A stretch of DNA of 64,000 nt from Mycobacterium sp. 852002-50816_SCH5313054-b (GCF_001667185.1 NZ_LZIC01000019.1:57716-121715); one strand, 5' to 3'. Positions 47,109 to 56,140 are shown, counted from the first letter of the stretch. Made by a program: numbers and translations. The notes: generated by a model from the letters alone, not told the origin.

Positions 47109-49247
47109 ATGGCGACGCGGACGACGGCCGCGCTGGGCTGTTCGCTGCTGATCATGTATCTGGTGACCAAGGCGGCGGGACAGCCCCTGACGGTCGCCCT
47201 GCTCGGCGTCGTCATCACCATGGTCGCGGCGCGATCCGTCAACGAGCCCGACCTCCGCCGACAGCGCATCACCATGGCGCTGCTGCCGTTGCCCGCCGCA
47301 CTGTCCATCGCCGCCGCCGTCCTGCTCGCTCCGTACACCATCGCCAGCGACGTCGTCTTCGTCGCCATCGTCTTCACGGCGGTGTACATCCGCCGCTTCG
47401 GGGCCCGCGGCAGGGCGCTGGGCATGGTCGCGTTCATGTCCTATTTCTTCACCTTGTATCTGCGAGCGAGGATTTCGGAGTTGCCCTGGTTGATCGGGGC
47501 GGTGGTGGTCGGAACGCTGTGCACATTCGTCATGAGCACCTACGTCTTGCCCGACCGGCCGGAACGCGTGCTGCGCGCCACCGTTCGGGCGCTGCGGGCC
47601 CGGATGGCCATCGTCGTCGACACCACCGCCGAGGCGGTGGGTACCGGCCGCCTCGACGACCGGCGTCGCCGCCGCATGCGCGCCCGCACCATCCGGCTCA
47701 ACGAGACCGCCCTGATGGTGCAGGGTCAGATCGAAGACAAGGCCGACCCCGCCGTGCTGTGGCCCGGAGTCAGCAGCGAACAGCTGGCCCCCTGGCTGTT
47801 CGACGCCGAGCTGGCCATCGAGTGGGTCGCTACCGCGGGCCGGCGAGCCGCCGCGCTGTCCGCCGAGTTGCCGCCGGCCACCCGCGCCGAACTGGTCGCG
47901 GCGCTCACCCAGCTCGCGCGGGCGATCCGCACAGCGCAGTCCGGTGGCCTCAGCCAGGCCGCGGACCGCGCCCAACGGATCCTTGACCGGCAGGCGCCAA
48001 CGAGGGACGACGATCCCGGCGAGGCCGCCGTGCGCCGCCTCGCCCTGGCGATCATCAACGCCGCGACGGCGACCGCGGAGGTTCGGGCGATCGTCGAAGG
48101 TGCGGCCGCGGGGAAAGCCGCCGCCCTGCGGGGCGACGAGAGCGTGTCGCCTCCCGCGCCCGACGCTGCCGACGAGTCCGCCGACGCGGGGTTACGGCCG
48201 ACCACCCGGCAAGCCGTCCAGGTGACCGTCGCCGCGTCGCTGGCCATCGTCACCGGTGAGCTGGTGTCGCCGGCGCGCTGGTATTGGGCGGTGATCGCGG
48301 CGTTCGTGATCTTCGCGGGCACCAACTCCTGGGGTGAAACCCTGACCAAGGGTTGGCAGCGGCTGTTGGGCACCATTCTGGGCGTGCCCTGCGGCGTGCT
48401 GGTCGCCACGCTGTTCGCCGGCGACACCAGCGCCGCGCTGGTCGCGATCTTCGTGTGCCTGTTCTGCGCCTTCTATTTCATGACCGTCACCTACAGCTTG
48501 ATGACGTTCTGGATCACCACGATGCTGGCGCTGCTGTACGGCCTGCTGGGCCAATTCTCGTTCGGCGTGCTGATGTTGCGGATCGAAGAGACCGCGATCG
48601 GTGCCGTCATCGGTGTGACCGTGGCAATCCTGGTGCTGCCCACCAACACTCGGACCACCATCCGGAACGACACCCGCGCCTTTCTGACGGCCCTGTCGGC
48701 GCTGATCGAGATCTCCACGGCCACCATGTTCGGCGAGGAGGAGACGGCGAGCCCGACCGAACAGGCCCGCCAGCTCGACCGGGCGCTGCAGCAGTTTCGC
48801 ATCAGCGCCAAGCCGCTGCTGGCCGGGGTGGCCGGGCTCGCCGGCCGGCGAAGCATCCGGCGCGGCTTGCGGATCTTCGCCGCATGCGATCGCTACGGGC
48901 GCAGCTTGGCGCGCAGCGCCGAGCAATACCAGGACCCCGCCGGCTCCTCGCCGGAGCTGGCCGAGGCGTTCATGTCGGCCGCCGCGCAGACGCAGCGGAA
49001 CATCGAGGCGCTGATTGCGGCCATCGGCGGTGTCCACGCGCCGACGATCGTGCCGGTGACCGACGACCTCGACTCCGCCGAAACCCTGGCCCGGCAGCAG
49101 GACGGCGAGGGCGCCCCGCGCCCCGATACCCGACGGTTTCTCACCGCGGTGCACGCGCTTCGCCAGATCGAGCGGGCCATCATCACCGCGGCCACCAACC
49201 TCGGCGCCCGCGACAACCCGAAGGTGCCCAGCCCGGTGGCGGGCTGA
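47109..49247 (+). CDS. FUSC-family membrane protein; true start probably upstream
   Basis: The 712-aa protein has two sets of transmembrane helices (about residues 8-130 and 360-490) flanking soluble helical regions. This is the FUSC/aromatic-acid-exporter (AaeB-like) architecture. The first ATG is 47109 (MATRTTAAL). In-frame codons upstream read LYEKARTWWIGSDPGLLRLR, which looks like real family sequence. They are preceded by ATC ACC GTT with AGGAG/GAGAGG sites, but no ATG, GTG or TTG exists between the stop at 47004 and 47109. Family members are thought to export small organic acids; the substrate is unknown. Confidence 0.8.
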   Translation: MATRTTAALGCSLLIMYLVTKAAGQPLTVALLGVVITMVAARSVNEPDLRRQRITMALLPLPAALSIAAAVLLAPYTIASDVVFVAIVFTAVYIRRFGARGRALGMVAFMSYFFTLYLRARISELPWLIGAVVVGTLCTFVMSTYVLPDRPERVLRATVRALRARMAIVVDTTAEAVGTGRLDDRRRRRMRARTIRLNETALMVQGQIEDKADPAVLWPGVSSEQLAPWLFDAELAIEWVATAGRRAAALSAELPPATRAELVAALTQLARAIRTAQSGGLSQAADRAQRILDRQAPTRDDDPGEAAVRRLALAIINAATATAEVRAIVEGAAAGKAAALRGDESVSPPAPDAADESADAGLRPTTRQAVQVTVAASLAIVTGELVSPARWYWAVIAAFVIFAGTNSWGETLTKGWQRLLGTILGVPCGVLVATLFAGDTSAALVAIFVCLFCAFYFMTVTYSLMTFWITTMLALLYGLLGQFSFGVLMLRIEETAIGAVIGVTVAILVLPTNTRTTIRNDTRAFLTALSALIEISTATMFGEEETASPTEQARQLDRALQQFRISAKPLLAGVAGLAGRRSIRRGLRIFAACDRYGRSLARSAEQYQDPAGSSPELAEAFMSAAAQTQRNIEALIAAIGGVHAPTIVPVTDDLDSAETLARQQDGEGAPRPDTRRFLTAVHALRQIERAIITAATNLGARDNPKVPSPVAG

Positions 49248-49250
49248 GCC

Positions 49251-49820
49251 TCACGCATCGTCGACTTGCCGCTGACTCAGCGCCCGGCAGGCTGATTCCC
49301 GAGTGCGCTCGGCATTGTCCAGTAACCGGGCCCGCACCCTCGGCCACCAAAAGATTTCGATGGCAAAGAGCCCGACGATCAGCCACGACACCGCGGCGAC
49401 CCGTGGCGTCGCAAAGGCGCTGTCGATCACCGCAAGGACCAGCACGGCCACACCACCCACCCGCAAAATCCATTGGAAGCGGCGAGCTTGAACACCGGCG
49501 TCGCGAAGTGCGCCGACATACTCGATGGCGGCAGGGGCGAGTCGGACCTCGGCGAGGGGATGGCCCCGGCGGGCCGCGGAACTTACCGCGACACGCTCGT
49601 CAGCGCTGAGATCGATCGCCGCAGGCCACGCCTTACCCATCCGTCGCGCCATCATGACTCCGTTGCAGAGGCTGATAACCACGAATACGACCGGGGCGCT
49701 CAGCAGCACCCCCGACTCCGCAAACGCCAGGGCTGCCATAAGAACACCGGCCGGGACCCCTAGGCACACCGCACGGAACACGGGACCACCGCGCCACACC
49801 CATGCCGGGATCAGAACCAT
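49251..49820 (-). CDS. Membrane protein of unknown function
   Basis: The 189-aa product has two hydrophobic stretches near the N-terminus (VCLGVPAGVLMAALAF and VVFVVISLCNGVMM). Two more are near residues 116-150 (VGGVAVLVLAVIDSA and WLIVGLFAIEIFWW), separated by a charged loop. I recognise no family. It is convergent with the FUSC gene, with 3 bp between them. It probably belongs to a local accessory patch. Confidence 0.6.
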   Translation of the reverse strand: MVLIPAWVWRGGPVFRAVCLGVPAGVLMAALAFAESGVLLSAPVVFVVISLCNGVMMARRMGKAWPAAIDLSADERVAVSSAARRGHPLAEVRLAPAAIEYVGALRDAGVQARRFQWILRVGGVAVLVLAVIDSAFATPRVAAVSWLIVGLFAIEIFWWPRVRARLLDNAERTRESACRALSQRQVDDA

Positions 49821-49839
49821 GCTGCGATTCTCGCGCCTG

Positions 49840-50283
49840 TTATAGCCCGGGCAAACAGAGGGGGAAGTAGCACGGCTGATTGGGGCCCTGCGCTTTCCTG
49901 GTGAGGTCTAGCAGCCTGATGATTGCCATCCCCAGCATCCCTTCTATCTCCGGCTGCTGGTCGGGAGGGAGATTCCGCGTTTCCCGATCGACGACGGTGA
50001 CCTGCTGTTGTAGGCCGGCTATTCGCTGGTTTCGCTGCGGCGGGGTAAGGCTGTCCCAAGTGTCGTCCAGTTCGGTGATCTGCCGCAGCAGCTCCTGCAC
50101 CTCCGCCTTGGGATCGGCCGGCGGGGCGGGTGGCGGCTGGAGCGGGTGGGAGTGGCTCAACGCGGGTTGCACGGTCACGTCACCATGGGCGGGAATCCCT
50201 GTCAGGATCGCGGCGCCCAATAGGCCGGCCTCAATTATTGCCGTGATTCTCGTTGGAACGAAAAGCATTTGGAGTCTCCGCAT
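49840..50283 (-). CDS. Small exported protein with helical core, unknown function
   Basis: The 147-aa product has a probable signal peptide (MRRLQMLFVPTRITAIIEAG and on to about residue 30). A proline-rich linker (PLQPPPAPPADPKAEV), an amphipathic helical segment with heptad-like Gln/Leu spacing (LLRQITELDDTWDSL) and a C-terminus with two cysteines (CYFPLCLPGL) follow. Its ATG shares a base with the stop of the upstream gene (TAATG), so translation is coupled to the Cys-rich exported protein. An ATG at 50268 is an alternative start. No family is recognised. Confidence 0.6.
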   Translation of the reverse strand: MRRLQMLFVPTRITAIIEAGLLGAAILTGIPAHGDVTVQPALSHSHPLQPPPAPPADPKAEVQELLRQITELDDTWDSLTPPQRNQRIAGLQQQVTVVDRETRNLPPDQQPEIEGMLGMAIIRLLDLTRKAQGPNQPCYFPLCLPGL

Positions 50284-50654
50284 TAGGGCGCGAACGCGCA
50301 GATGAATCCGAGCACCCGCTCGCACTCCTCCCGCGTACGGAAGACGGGAGGTGGCGGCGGCGGCGGAGGTCCCTCAACGATGTTGTCGGGGCAACCGCCG
50401 TAATACCCGGGCGGACACTGCTCGTGGTAGACGTGGCAAACGTTCAAGTCCCATCCCGTGGCCCTCAACCCGGGCCACACGTAATCGCCTGGGCACCAGC
50501 GCATTCCGGGGCCGTGGTAGCACCCCGTTCGTGACGAGCAGTGGTCATCGTCGGCGCGGGCGGTCGCAGCGGCCGGCCCCGCACCAACCACCGCGATCCC
50601 GCCCGCAAGCACGGCACTCGCGACAACCCACTTCAACGTGTGGGTGGTGTACAT
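50283..50654 (-). CDS. Small cysteine-rich exported protein, unknown function
   Basis: The 123-aa protein has a clear signal peptide (WVVASAVLAGGIAVVGAGPAAA, cleavage after about residue 36). Eight cysteines and an eight-proline run follow (PPPPPPPP at about residues 96-103), then REECERVLGFICAF. The even cysteine number and export suggest disulfides. The stop overlaps the next gene's start. The start MYTTHTLK is used because an upstream in-frame ATG breaks the signal-peptide pattern. No known family is assigned. Confidence 0.6.
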   Translation of the reverse strand: MYTTHTLKWVVASAVLAGGIAVVGAGPAAATARADDDHCSSRTGCYHGPGMRWCPGDYVWPGLRATGWDLNVCHVYHEQCPPGYYGGCPDNIVEGPPPPPPPPVFRTREECERVLGFICAFAP

Positions 50655-50751
50655 GCGCTGAGGTTGCCGCACACCGCTTGCCGGATCTTCGCCGAATTCT
50701 TGCGAAATTCTTGTGTTCGCCAGATACCCGTGACATCGGCGCCCGCGCGGC

Positions 50752-50757
50752 TACCAT
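50752..50757 (+). promoter_or_regulatory. -10 box (TACCAT) for the CYP125-type gene
   Basis: TACCAT is followed by six bases and the ATG at 50764, the leaderless geometry. Confidence 0.5.
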
Positions 50758-50763
50758 CTGCCC

Positions 50764-52023
50764 ATGGGCACTCCGAACCTCCCGCCCGGGTTCGACTTCA
50801 CCGACCCCGACATCTACGCCCGCCGGCTTCCGGTGCAGGAGTTGGCCGAGCTGCGCGCGACGGCGCCGATCTGGTGGAACGAGCAGGCGCCCGATCAGGG
50901 CGGATTCGGCGACGGCGGTTACTGGGTGGTGACGAAGCACCGCGACATCCGCGAGGTTTCGTTGCGCAGCGACGTCTTCTCATCGGCCAAAAAGTCGATC
51001 GTGCCGCGCTATCGAGAAGATGTGGCGGCCGGCCAGATCGAGGCGGGCCGGGCATCGATGATCATGATGGATGATCCCGAACACAGCCGGCTGCGCAAGA
51101 TCGTCTCGCGCGCATTCACGCCGCGCGCGGTCGAGCGGCTGCGCGCTGACCTCGGCGAGCGCGCGGGGCGCATCGCGGCCGAGGCCGCGGGAGCGGGGTC
51201 GGGCGACTTCGTCCGCCAGGTGGCCTCCGAGCTGCCCCTGCAGGCCATCGCGGGCCTGCTCGGGGTGCCCGAGGAGGACCACGAGAAGCTGTTCGACTGG
51301 TCCAACAAGATGATCGGCGGCGACGACCCGGAGTTCGCCGAAGACGATTCCCTGACGGCCGCCGGCGAGTTGATGTGGTACGCGATGCAATTGGCGGCCC
51401 GCAAGCGCGCGGATCCCGGTCCTGAAGATCGGGACATCGTCACGATGCTGATCCACGCCGACGCCGACGGCCAGCGCCTCTCCGATGCCGAGTTCGGCAT
51501 GTTCGTGGTCACGCTGGGCATCGCCGGCAACGAGACGACGCGCAATTCGATCACGCACGGGATGATGGCCTTCGCGGATCACCCCGAGCAGTGGGAGCTG
51601 TTCAAGGCGCGACGACCCAAGACCGCGGCCGACGAGATCATCCGCTGGGCGACCCCGATCACGGCGTTCCAGCGAACGGCGCTGGTGGACACCGAGCTCG
51701 GCGGCGTGCCGATCGAGAAGGGCCAGCGGGTGGCGCTGTTCTACCGGTCAGCCAACTTCGACGAAGATGTCTTCGACGACCCGTACGCCTTCGACGTCTT
51801 GCGAAGCCCGAACCCGCACCTCGCGTTTGGCGGCACCGGTGCGCACTACTGCATCGGCGCCAACCTGGCGCGCATGACGATCGACCTGATGTTCAACGCG
51901 ATCGCCGATCACCTGCCCGACCTGACTTCCACGGGCGAGCCCGAGCGGCTGCGATCGTCGTTCATCAACGGCATCAAGCACTGGCGGGTCGACTATCGGG
52001 GCGAGTGCCCGGTCCCCCACTAG
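50764..52023 (+). CDS. Cytochrome P450, CYP125 family (steroid C26-hydroxylase-like)
   Basis: The 419-aa P450 aligns over its whole length with M. tuberculosis CYP125A1, the cholest-4-en-3-one C26 monooxygenase, starting PNLPPGFDFTDPDIYARRLP. It has the I-helix AGNETTRNSI, an ERR-type region near DEIIRWATPITAFQR and the heme ligand Cys363 in FGGTGAHYCIGANLAR. It may oxidise sterol side chains, but unlike Rv3545c it is not surrounded by sterol genes. It is likely a second CYP125-type paralogue. No redox partner is adjacent. Confidence 0.9.
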   Translation: MGTPNLPPGFDFTDPDIYARRLPVQELAELRATAPIWWNEQAPDQGGFGDGGYWVVTKHRDIREVSLRSDVFSSAKKSIVPRYREDVAAGQIEAGRASMIMMDDPEHSRLRKIVSRAFTPRAVERLRADLGERAGRIAAEAAGAGSGDFVRQVASELPLQAIAGLLGVPEEDHEKLFDWSNKMIGGDDPEFAEDDSLTAAGELMWYAMQLAARKRADPGPEDRDIVTMLIHADADGQRLSDAEFGMFVVTLGIAGNETTRNSITHGMMAFADHPEQWELFKARRPKTAADEIIRWATPITAFQRTALVDTELGGVPIEKGQRVALFYRSANFDEDVFDDPYAFDVLRSPNPHLAFGGTGAHYCIGANLARMTIDLMFNAIADHLPDLTSTGEPERLRSSFINGIKHWRVDYRGECPVPH

Positions 52024-52077
52024 CCCCAGCTCACGTGGCATGTCGAGCCGACCGACGAGGAGACAACTCGGGTCAGC

Positions 52078-52334
52078 GCGCGGGTGTGGGCGAGATTCCC
52101 GAGGCGCCCTTTCGGACGCCGCCGTGCCTTCGATGCCTACGAGGCGCGCCTGCGTCCCTTCGTCAAGGCCTGCAGTCCGGTGCGGAGGAAAACATTCCGT
52201 TTTTCGCAACGAAGACCCGCTTCGGCCTGTGGTTCCGCATCGCGGCGATGCGCACCATGAACTTCGCTCCGCTGGCGAGGTTTTTCGCCCGCACCGTAAT
52301 CGACGACTTCGACCTTCCCGACTACGGCATATAG
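52078..52334 (+). pseudogene. Frameshifted C-terminal remnant of an FAD-dependent monooxygenase
   Basis: Two adjacent frames encode the two parts of one C-terminus. RAFDAYEARLRPFVKA in one frame is followed, after a frame change near 52170, by QSGAEENIPFFATK and then FGLWFRIAAMRTMNFAPLARF in the other, ending DDFDLPDYGI. This resembles the end of FAD-dependent aromatic monooxygenases. No N-terminal FAD domain is present in the gap after the CYP125 gene, so the rest has been lost or replaced. The segment fills most of the 52024-52354 gap. Confidence 0.6.
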
Positions 52335-52354
52335 CTATCGCGCCGGCTCCGACC

Positions 52355-52813
52355 CTACGTGTGCGCGCCCGACGGGAGTAATCCGTCGGTAGTTGTGGCG
52401 TCGCCTCGCTTCGCCGCGGCCATCATTGCGTCGTGTGCCCGGTTTGAATCGGTCGCGGGGGGAATGACGAGCAACACGATCTTTTTGCCGCCCGCACCCA
52501 GTAGTTCAATCGTGTTGACCGGTTGTCGGTGGTAGCCAGCCAGTCGCACCACGTGCCGGCCCGTCGTCAGTTTCTTCGGGGCCTTACCCCATTCGGCGAT
52601 GTTGTAGATCACCTGATCGATCGGACCGAGTCGTACCGACAGCACCGCCAGCAGATCAGGCAGCTCCGCTCGAAGATCATCACCGTGCGGCCACCATGCC
52701 CCATCGACATATCCGCTTGTGTTGGGCGCCTTGGGCTTCAGGCGCAGGCGCGGTGTGTTCTCAGGAAGCTCTTGTTTCCAAGCGGCGGTGGCTCTGCCTC
52801 GTTGTAGCGTCAT
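52355..52813 (-). CDS. DUF5994-family protein
   Basis: The 152-aa protein has the DUF5994 pattern: TPRLRLKP, YVDGAWWPHGDDLRAELPDLL, VIYNIAEWGKAP and IVLLVIPPATDSNRAH. Nothing is known of its function. It sits in an AT-richer intergenic neighbourhood next to the monooxygenase remnant. A second copy of the family is often present elsewhere in mycobacterial genomes. Confidence 0.75.
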   Translation of the reverse strand: MTLQRGRATAAWKQELPENTPRLRLKPKAPNTSGYVDGAWWPHGDDLRAELPDLLAVLSVRLGPIDQVIYNIAEWGKAPKKLTTGRHVVRLAGYHRQPVNTIELLGAGGKKIVLLVIPPATDSNRAHDAMMAAAKRGDATTTDGLLPSGAHT

Positions 52814-53046
52814 TTGACGCTCCCGTCCCTGACCGCGAACCGGCCAAAATCACTCGAACCGACGATGACGCAATCTCGAGATGGTCGCGTACGACATACC
52901 GCCGATGCCACTCGCATACTACGCGCGTGGGTCGCCCGGCACCATGCTCAGCGGCTCACAGCGTAAGCCCACCGCGCCCTAATGCATTACCGCGTAATGG
53001 TTTTCAATCCCGAGGTGCGCAGCGGCGGAGTGCGCGGCCGGCGCGC

Positions 53047-53919
53047 TCAGAAGCTCGGCTGGCCGCTGTCCACGTTGTGGCGGTCGCAGGTCGCGATGAA
53101 GTCCTCGATCAACTCCACCACCTGGCTCGGCGCCTCCACCTGCGCGAAGTGGCCGACATCGGGCAGGATTTCGAGCCGCGCGTCACTACGGGCCTCGTGC
53201 GCGGCGTACGCGTGGTCGACGGGGATGATGCCGTCGCGCTCCCCCCAGATCGCCATCACCGGCAGGTGCTCGCGGACCCTTAGCCTGCTGAGCGCGCTGA
53301 CCGCCTGCCCCCGGTAATCAACCACTGATCGCAGCGTCCGCAGGAAGGACTGGCGCGTCTCGCGATCCGACAGCGACGAGTAGGCACTCCACAATTCGGC
53401 GCCGCGCGGCGATTGAATCCCGGCGCTCCGCAACCAGGACCTCAGCTGGTTGCCGACGGACAGCACCGGCTTCGGCGCGATGATCGGCAGCACCAGCTCC
53501 GCCCCGGGCGCCGAGAGCAACCGCAGCACCCACCCGACGTCGGGACCCAGGCCGCCGCTGCTGATCAGGATCAGTCGCTTGGCGTAGTCGGGGTGCTGAT
53601 ACACGAACTGCATCGCGACCCCGCCACCGAGCGATTGACCGACCAGCGTCGCCTGGCTGACGCCGAGTTCGTCGAGCAGATCGCGAAGCCAGACCGCGAA
53701 GGCACCCAGCGAATAGTCCGTGCGAGGTTTCGCCGATTCGCCGTGACCGAGCAGGTCCGGGGCGATGACCCGGAACTTCTTCGACAGCGGCGGTATCACC
53801 GACCGCCAGGTCTCAGAGCTGCCGGCCATGCCGTGGATGAGCAGCAGCACCTCGCCGTCACCTTCGTCGCGGTAGGCGACCCGATCGCCGTGCAGCTCGA
53901 GAAACTTCAACTTGCTCAT
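53047..53919 (-). CDS. Alpha/beta hydrolase (Rv2715-like)
   Basis: The 290-aa serine hydrolase has the oxyanion segment LLIHGMAGSSETW, the nucleophile elbow GQSLGG, an acid in WGERDGIIPV and the catalytic His in PDVGHFAQVEAP. Length and motifs fit hydrolases/haloperoxidases such as Rv2715. No signal peptide is present. The 233-bp gap to the DUF5994 gene shows no coding potential that I can support. Confidence 0.85.
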   Translation of the reverse strand: MSKLKFLELHGDRVAYRDEGDGEVLLLIHGMAGSSETWRSVIPPLSKKFRVIAPDLLGHGESAKPRTDYSLGAFAVWLRDLLDELGVSQATLVGQSLGGGVAMQFVYQHPDYAKRLILISSGGLGPDVGWVLRLLSAPGAELVLPIIAPKPVLSVGNQLRSWLRSAGIQSPRGAELWSAYSSLSDRETRQSFLRTLRSVVDYRGQAVSALSRLRVREHLPVMAIWGERDGIIPVDHAYAAHEARSDARLEILPDVGHFAQVEAPSQVVELIEDFIATCDRHNVDSGQPSF

Positions 53920-54029
53920 CGGCCCTGTGTACCCGCTCTGCCCCGGATTTAGGGCCGCGCCGCGTGAAATCGTGACGAGAAACGCATCCGGGGCGGGCAG
54001 TGGCCGGCGCCTCAGCGATGATTTAGCTC

Positions 54030-54926
54030 ATGACCGAACCGGTTGCGGCCCGCGTGGCCGTCTACCTCGACTTCGACAACATCGTGATCTCGCGGTACGA
54101 CCAGGTGCATGGGCGCAACTCGTTCCAGCGGGACAAGGCCAGTGGACTCGAGAAATACCCCGATCGGCGGGCCCGGGCGACGGTCGACGTCGGCGCGATC
54201 ATCGACTTCGCGTCGTCGTTCGGGACGCTGGTGCTTACCCGCGCCTACGCGGACTGGTCGGCGGACGTCAACGCCGGCTATCGCGGACAGCTGGTGGCCC
54301 GCGCGGTCGATCTGGTGCAACTGTTCCCGGCGGCGGCCTACGGCAAGAACGGCGCCGACATCCGGCTGGCCGTCGACGCGGTCGAGGACATGTTCCGGCT
54401 GCCCGATTTGACCCACGTGGTGGTCGTCGCGGGCGACTCGGACTACATCCCGCTGGCGCAGCGCTGCAAGCGGCTCGGCCGCTACGTGGTGGGCATCGGG
54501 GTGGCCGGCTCGTCGAGCCGGGCGCTGGCGGCCGCCTGCGACGACTTCGTCATCTACGACGCGTTGCCGGGGGTTCCGGTGCTCGAGCCCGAACCGGCGC
54601 CCGCCGACGCCGACGCCGCCAAGCCGAAGAAACAGCCCGCACGCGCCAAGTCGGAAAAGCGTGAAGAGCCGGACGAGCCGCCCGACCCGCAGGTCGCCGC
54701 GACCGCGCTGCTGACGCGCGCGCTGCAGATCGGCCTCGAGAAGGACGATGTCGACTGGCTGCACAACTCGGCGGTGAAGGCGCAGATGAAGCGGATGGAC
54801 CCGTCGTTCAGCGAGAAGTCTTTGGGTTTCAAGTCATTCAGCGATTTCCTGCGGTCGCGGTCCGACGTCGTCGAGTTGGACGAAAGCTCGACGACCAGGA
54901 TGGTGCGGCTGCGCGTCGAGGACTGA
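54030..54926 (+). CDS. NYN-domain putative RNase with C-terminal OST-HTH/LOTUS domain
   Basis: The 298-aa protein has a NYN (PIN-like) domain in residues 8-185. Acidic active-site positions are YLDFDN, RAYADWSADV, KNGADIRLAVDAV and VVVAGDSDYIPL. An Asp/Pro/Lys-rich linker (about 190-220) follows, then an OST-HTH/LOTUS-like domain (about 222-297, LGFKSFSDFLRSRSDVVEL). NYN-LOTUS proteins in bacteria and eukaryotes bind and cut RNA. The target in mycobacteria is unknown. It is flanked by an alpha/beta hydrolase and an MFS transporter with no toxin-antitoxin or defence neighbours. Confidence 0.85.
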   Translation: MTEPVAARVAVYLDFDNIVISRYDQVHGRNSFQRDKASGLEKYPDRRARATVDVGAIIDFASSFGTLVLTRAYADWSADVNAGYRGQLVARAVDLVQLFPAAAYGKNGADIRLAVDAVEDMFRLPDLTHVVVVAGDSDYIPLAQRCKRLGRYVVGIGVAGSSSRALAAACDDFVIYDALPGVPVLEPEPAPADADAAKPKKQPARAKSEKREEPDEPPDPQVAATALLTRALQIGLEKDDVDWLHNSAVKAQMKRMDPSFSEKSLGFKSFSDFLRSRSDVVELDESSTTRMVRLRVED

Positions 54927-54936
54927 GCGCCTCCCC

Positions 54937-54942
54937 TACGCT
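54937..54942 (+). promoter_or_regulatory. -10 box (TACGCT) for the MFS gene
   Basis: TACGCT is followed by seven bases and the GTG at 54950, the leaderless geometry. Confidence 0.45.
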
Positions 54943-54949
54943 GACGACC

Positions 54950-56140
54950 GTGACGCAGGAAGTCGTTCGGCCGGGGCGCTGGCTCACCCGCAACGTTCGG
55001 GTGCTGTCGGCGGTCTCGTTCCTGCAGGACACCGCCAGCGAACTGCTGTATCCACTGTTGCCGATCTACCTCACGGCCGTGCTGGGTGCGCCCCCGTCGG
55101 TGGTGGGAGCCGTCGAGGGCGTCGCCGAGGGCGCGGCCTCGCTGACGAAGCTCGCCTCGGGCCCGCTGGGCGACAGGTTCGCCCGGCGCCCGTTGATCGC
55201 CACCGGTTACGGGCTGGCGGCGCTCGGCAAGGTGATCATCGCGGTGGCCGCCTCGTGGCCGGGCGTGCTCGCCGGCCGCGTCGTCGATCGGCTCGGCAAG
55301 GGCGTCCGCGGCGCCCCCCGGGACGCGCTGCTCGTCGACGATGTGGACGAGGCGGTGCGCGGCCGGGTGTTCGGATTCCACCGCACGATGGACACCTTGG
55401 GCGCCGTCGTCGGTCCGCTGCTCGGGCTGGTGGGCTACGAGCTGCTCGACCACCGGATCCGGCCGTTGCTCTATGTCGCGATCGTGCCCGCCGTCCTCAG
55501 CGTGGCCCTTGTCTTCCTCGCACGGGAGCGCGGCCGTCGCGGCCCGCGGCCGCAGCGGCAGTCCATGTGGGTCGGCGTGCGCGCGTTGCCGCGACCGTAC
55601 TGGCGGGTGACCGCCCTCCTGGTGGCCTTCAGCGTGGTGAATTTCCCCGACGCGCTGTTGCTGTTGCGGCTCAACGAGATCGGCTTCTCGGTGGTTCAGG
55701 TGATTCTGGCGTACGTCGGCTACAACGCGGTGTACGCCCTGGCCAGCTACCCGGCCGGGTCACTCGCCGACCGCGTCGGCCGACCGGCGCTGTTCGGGCT
55801 CGGTCTGGCGTTCTTCGCGATCGGCTACACCGGGCTCGGGCTGACCACCGACACCGTGACGGCGTGGCTGCTGATCGGCGCGTACGGATTGTTCACCGGG
55901 TGCACCGACGGCGTCGGCAAGGCGTGGATTTCGGGCCTCGTCGACCGGGAGCATCAGGCCAGCGCGCAGGGCGTGTTCCAGGGCGGCACCGGCCTGGCCG
56001 TACTGGTGGCGGGGTTGTGGGCGGGCTTGCTGTGGGGGTCGAACGGCCAACTGCCCCTGCTCATTTCGGGCATCACCGGCGGCGTGTTCGCGGTCGTGCT
56101 GATCGGCGGGCAGCTGCTCCGGGGTATTCGACCCGGCTAA
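54950..56140 (+). CDS. Major facilitator superfamily transporter
   Basis: The 396-aa protein has about 12 transmembrane helices. The MFS motif A-like loop is GDRFARRPLIATGYGL after helix 2, with a second at SLADRVGRPALFGLGL after helix 8. The substrate is unknown; the RLGKGVRGAPRDALLVD segment is typical of a subfamily of putative drug or sugar exporters. It uses a GTG start. It is convergent with the CYP135-type gene and overlaps its end by 4 bp. Confidence 0.88.
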   Translation: MTQEVVRPGRWLTRNVRVLSAVSFLQDTASELLYPLLPIYLTAVLGAPPSVVGAVEGVAEGAASLTKLASGPLGDRFARRPLIATGYGLAALGKVIIAVAASWPGVLAGRVVDRLGKGVRGAPRDALLVDDVDEAVRGRVFGFHRTMDTLGAVVGPLLGLVGYELLDHRIRPLLYVAIVPAVLSVALVFLARERGRRGPRPQRQSMWVGVRALPRPYWRVTALLVAFSVVNFPDALLLLRLNEIGFSVVQVILAYVGYNAVYALASYPAGSLADRVGRPALFGLGLAFFAIGYTGLGLTTDTVTAWLLIGAYGLFTGCTDGVGKAWISGLVDREHQASAQGVFQGGTGLAVLVAGLWAGLLWGSNGQLPLLISGITGGVFAVVLIGGQLLRGIRPG

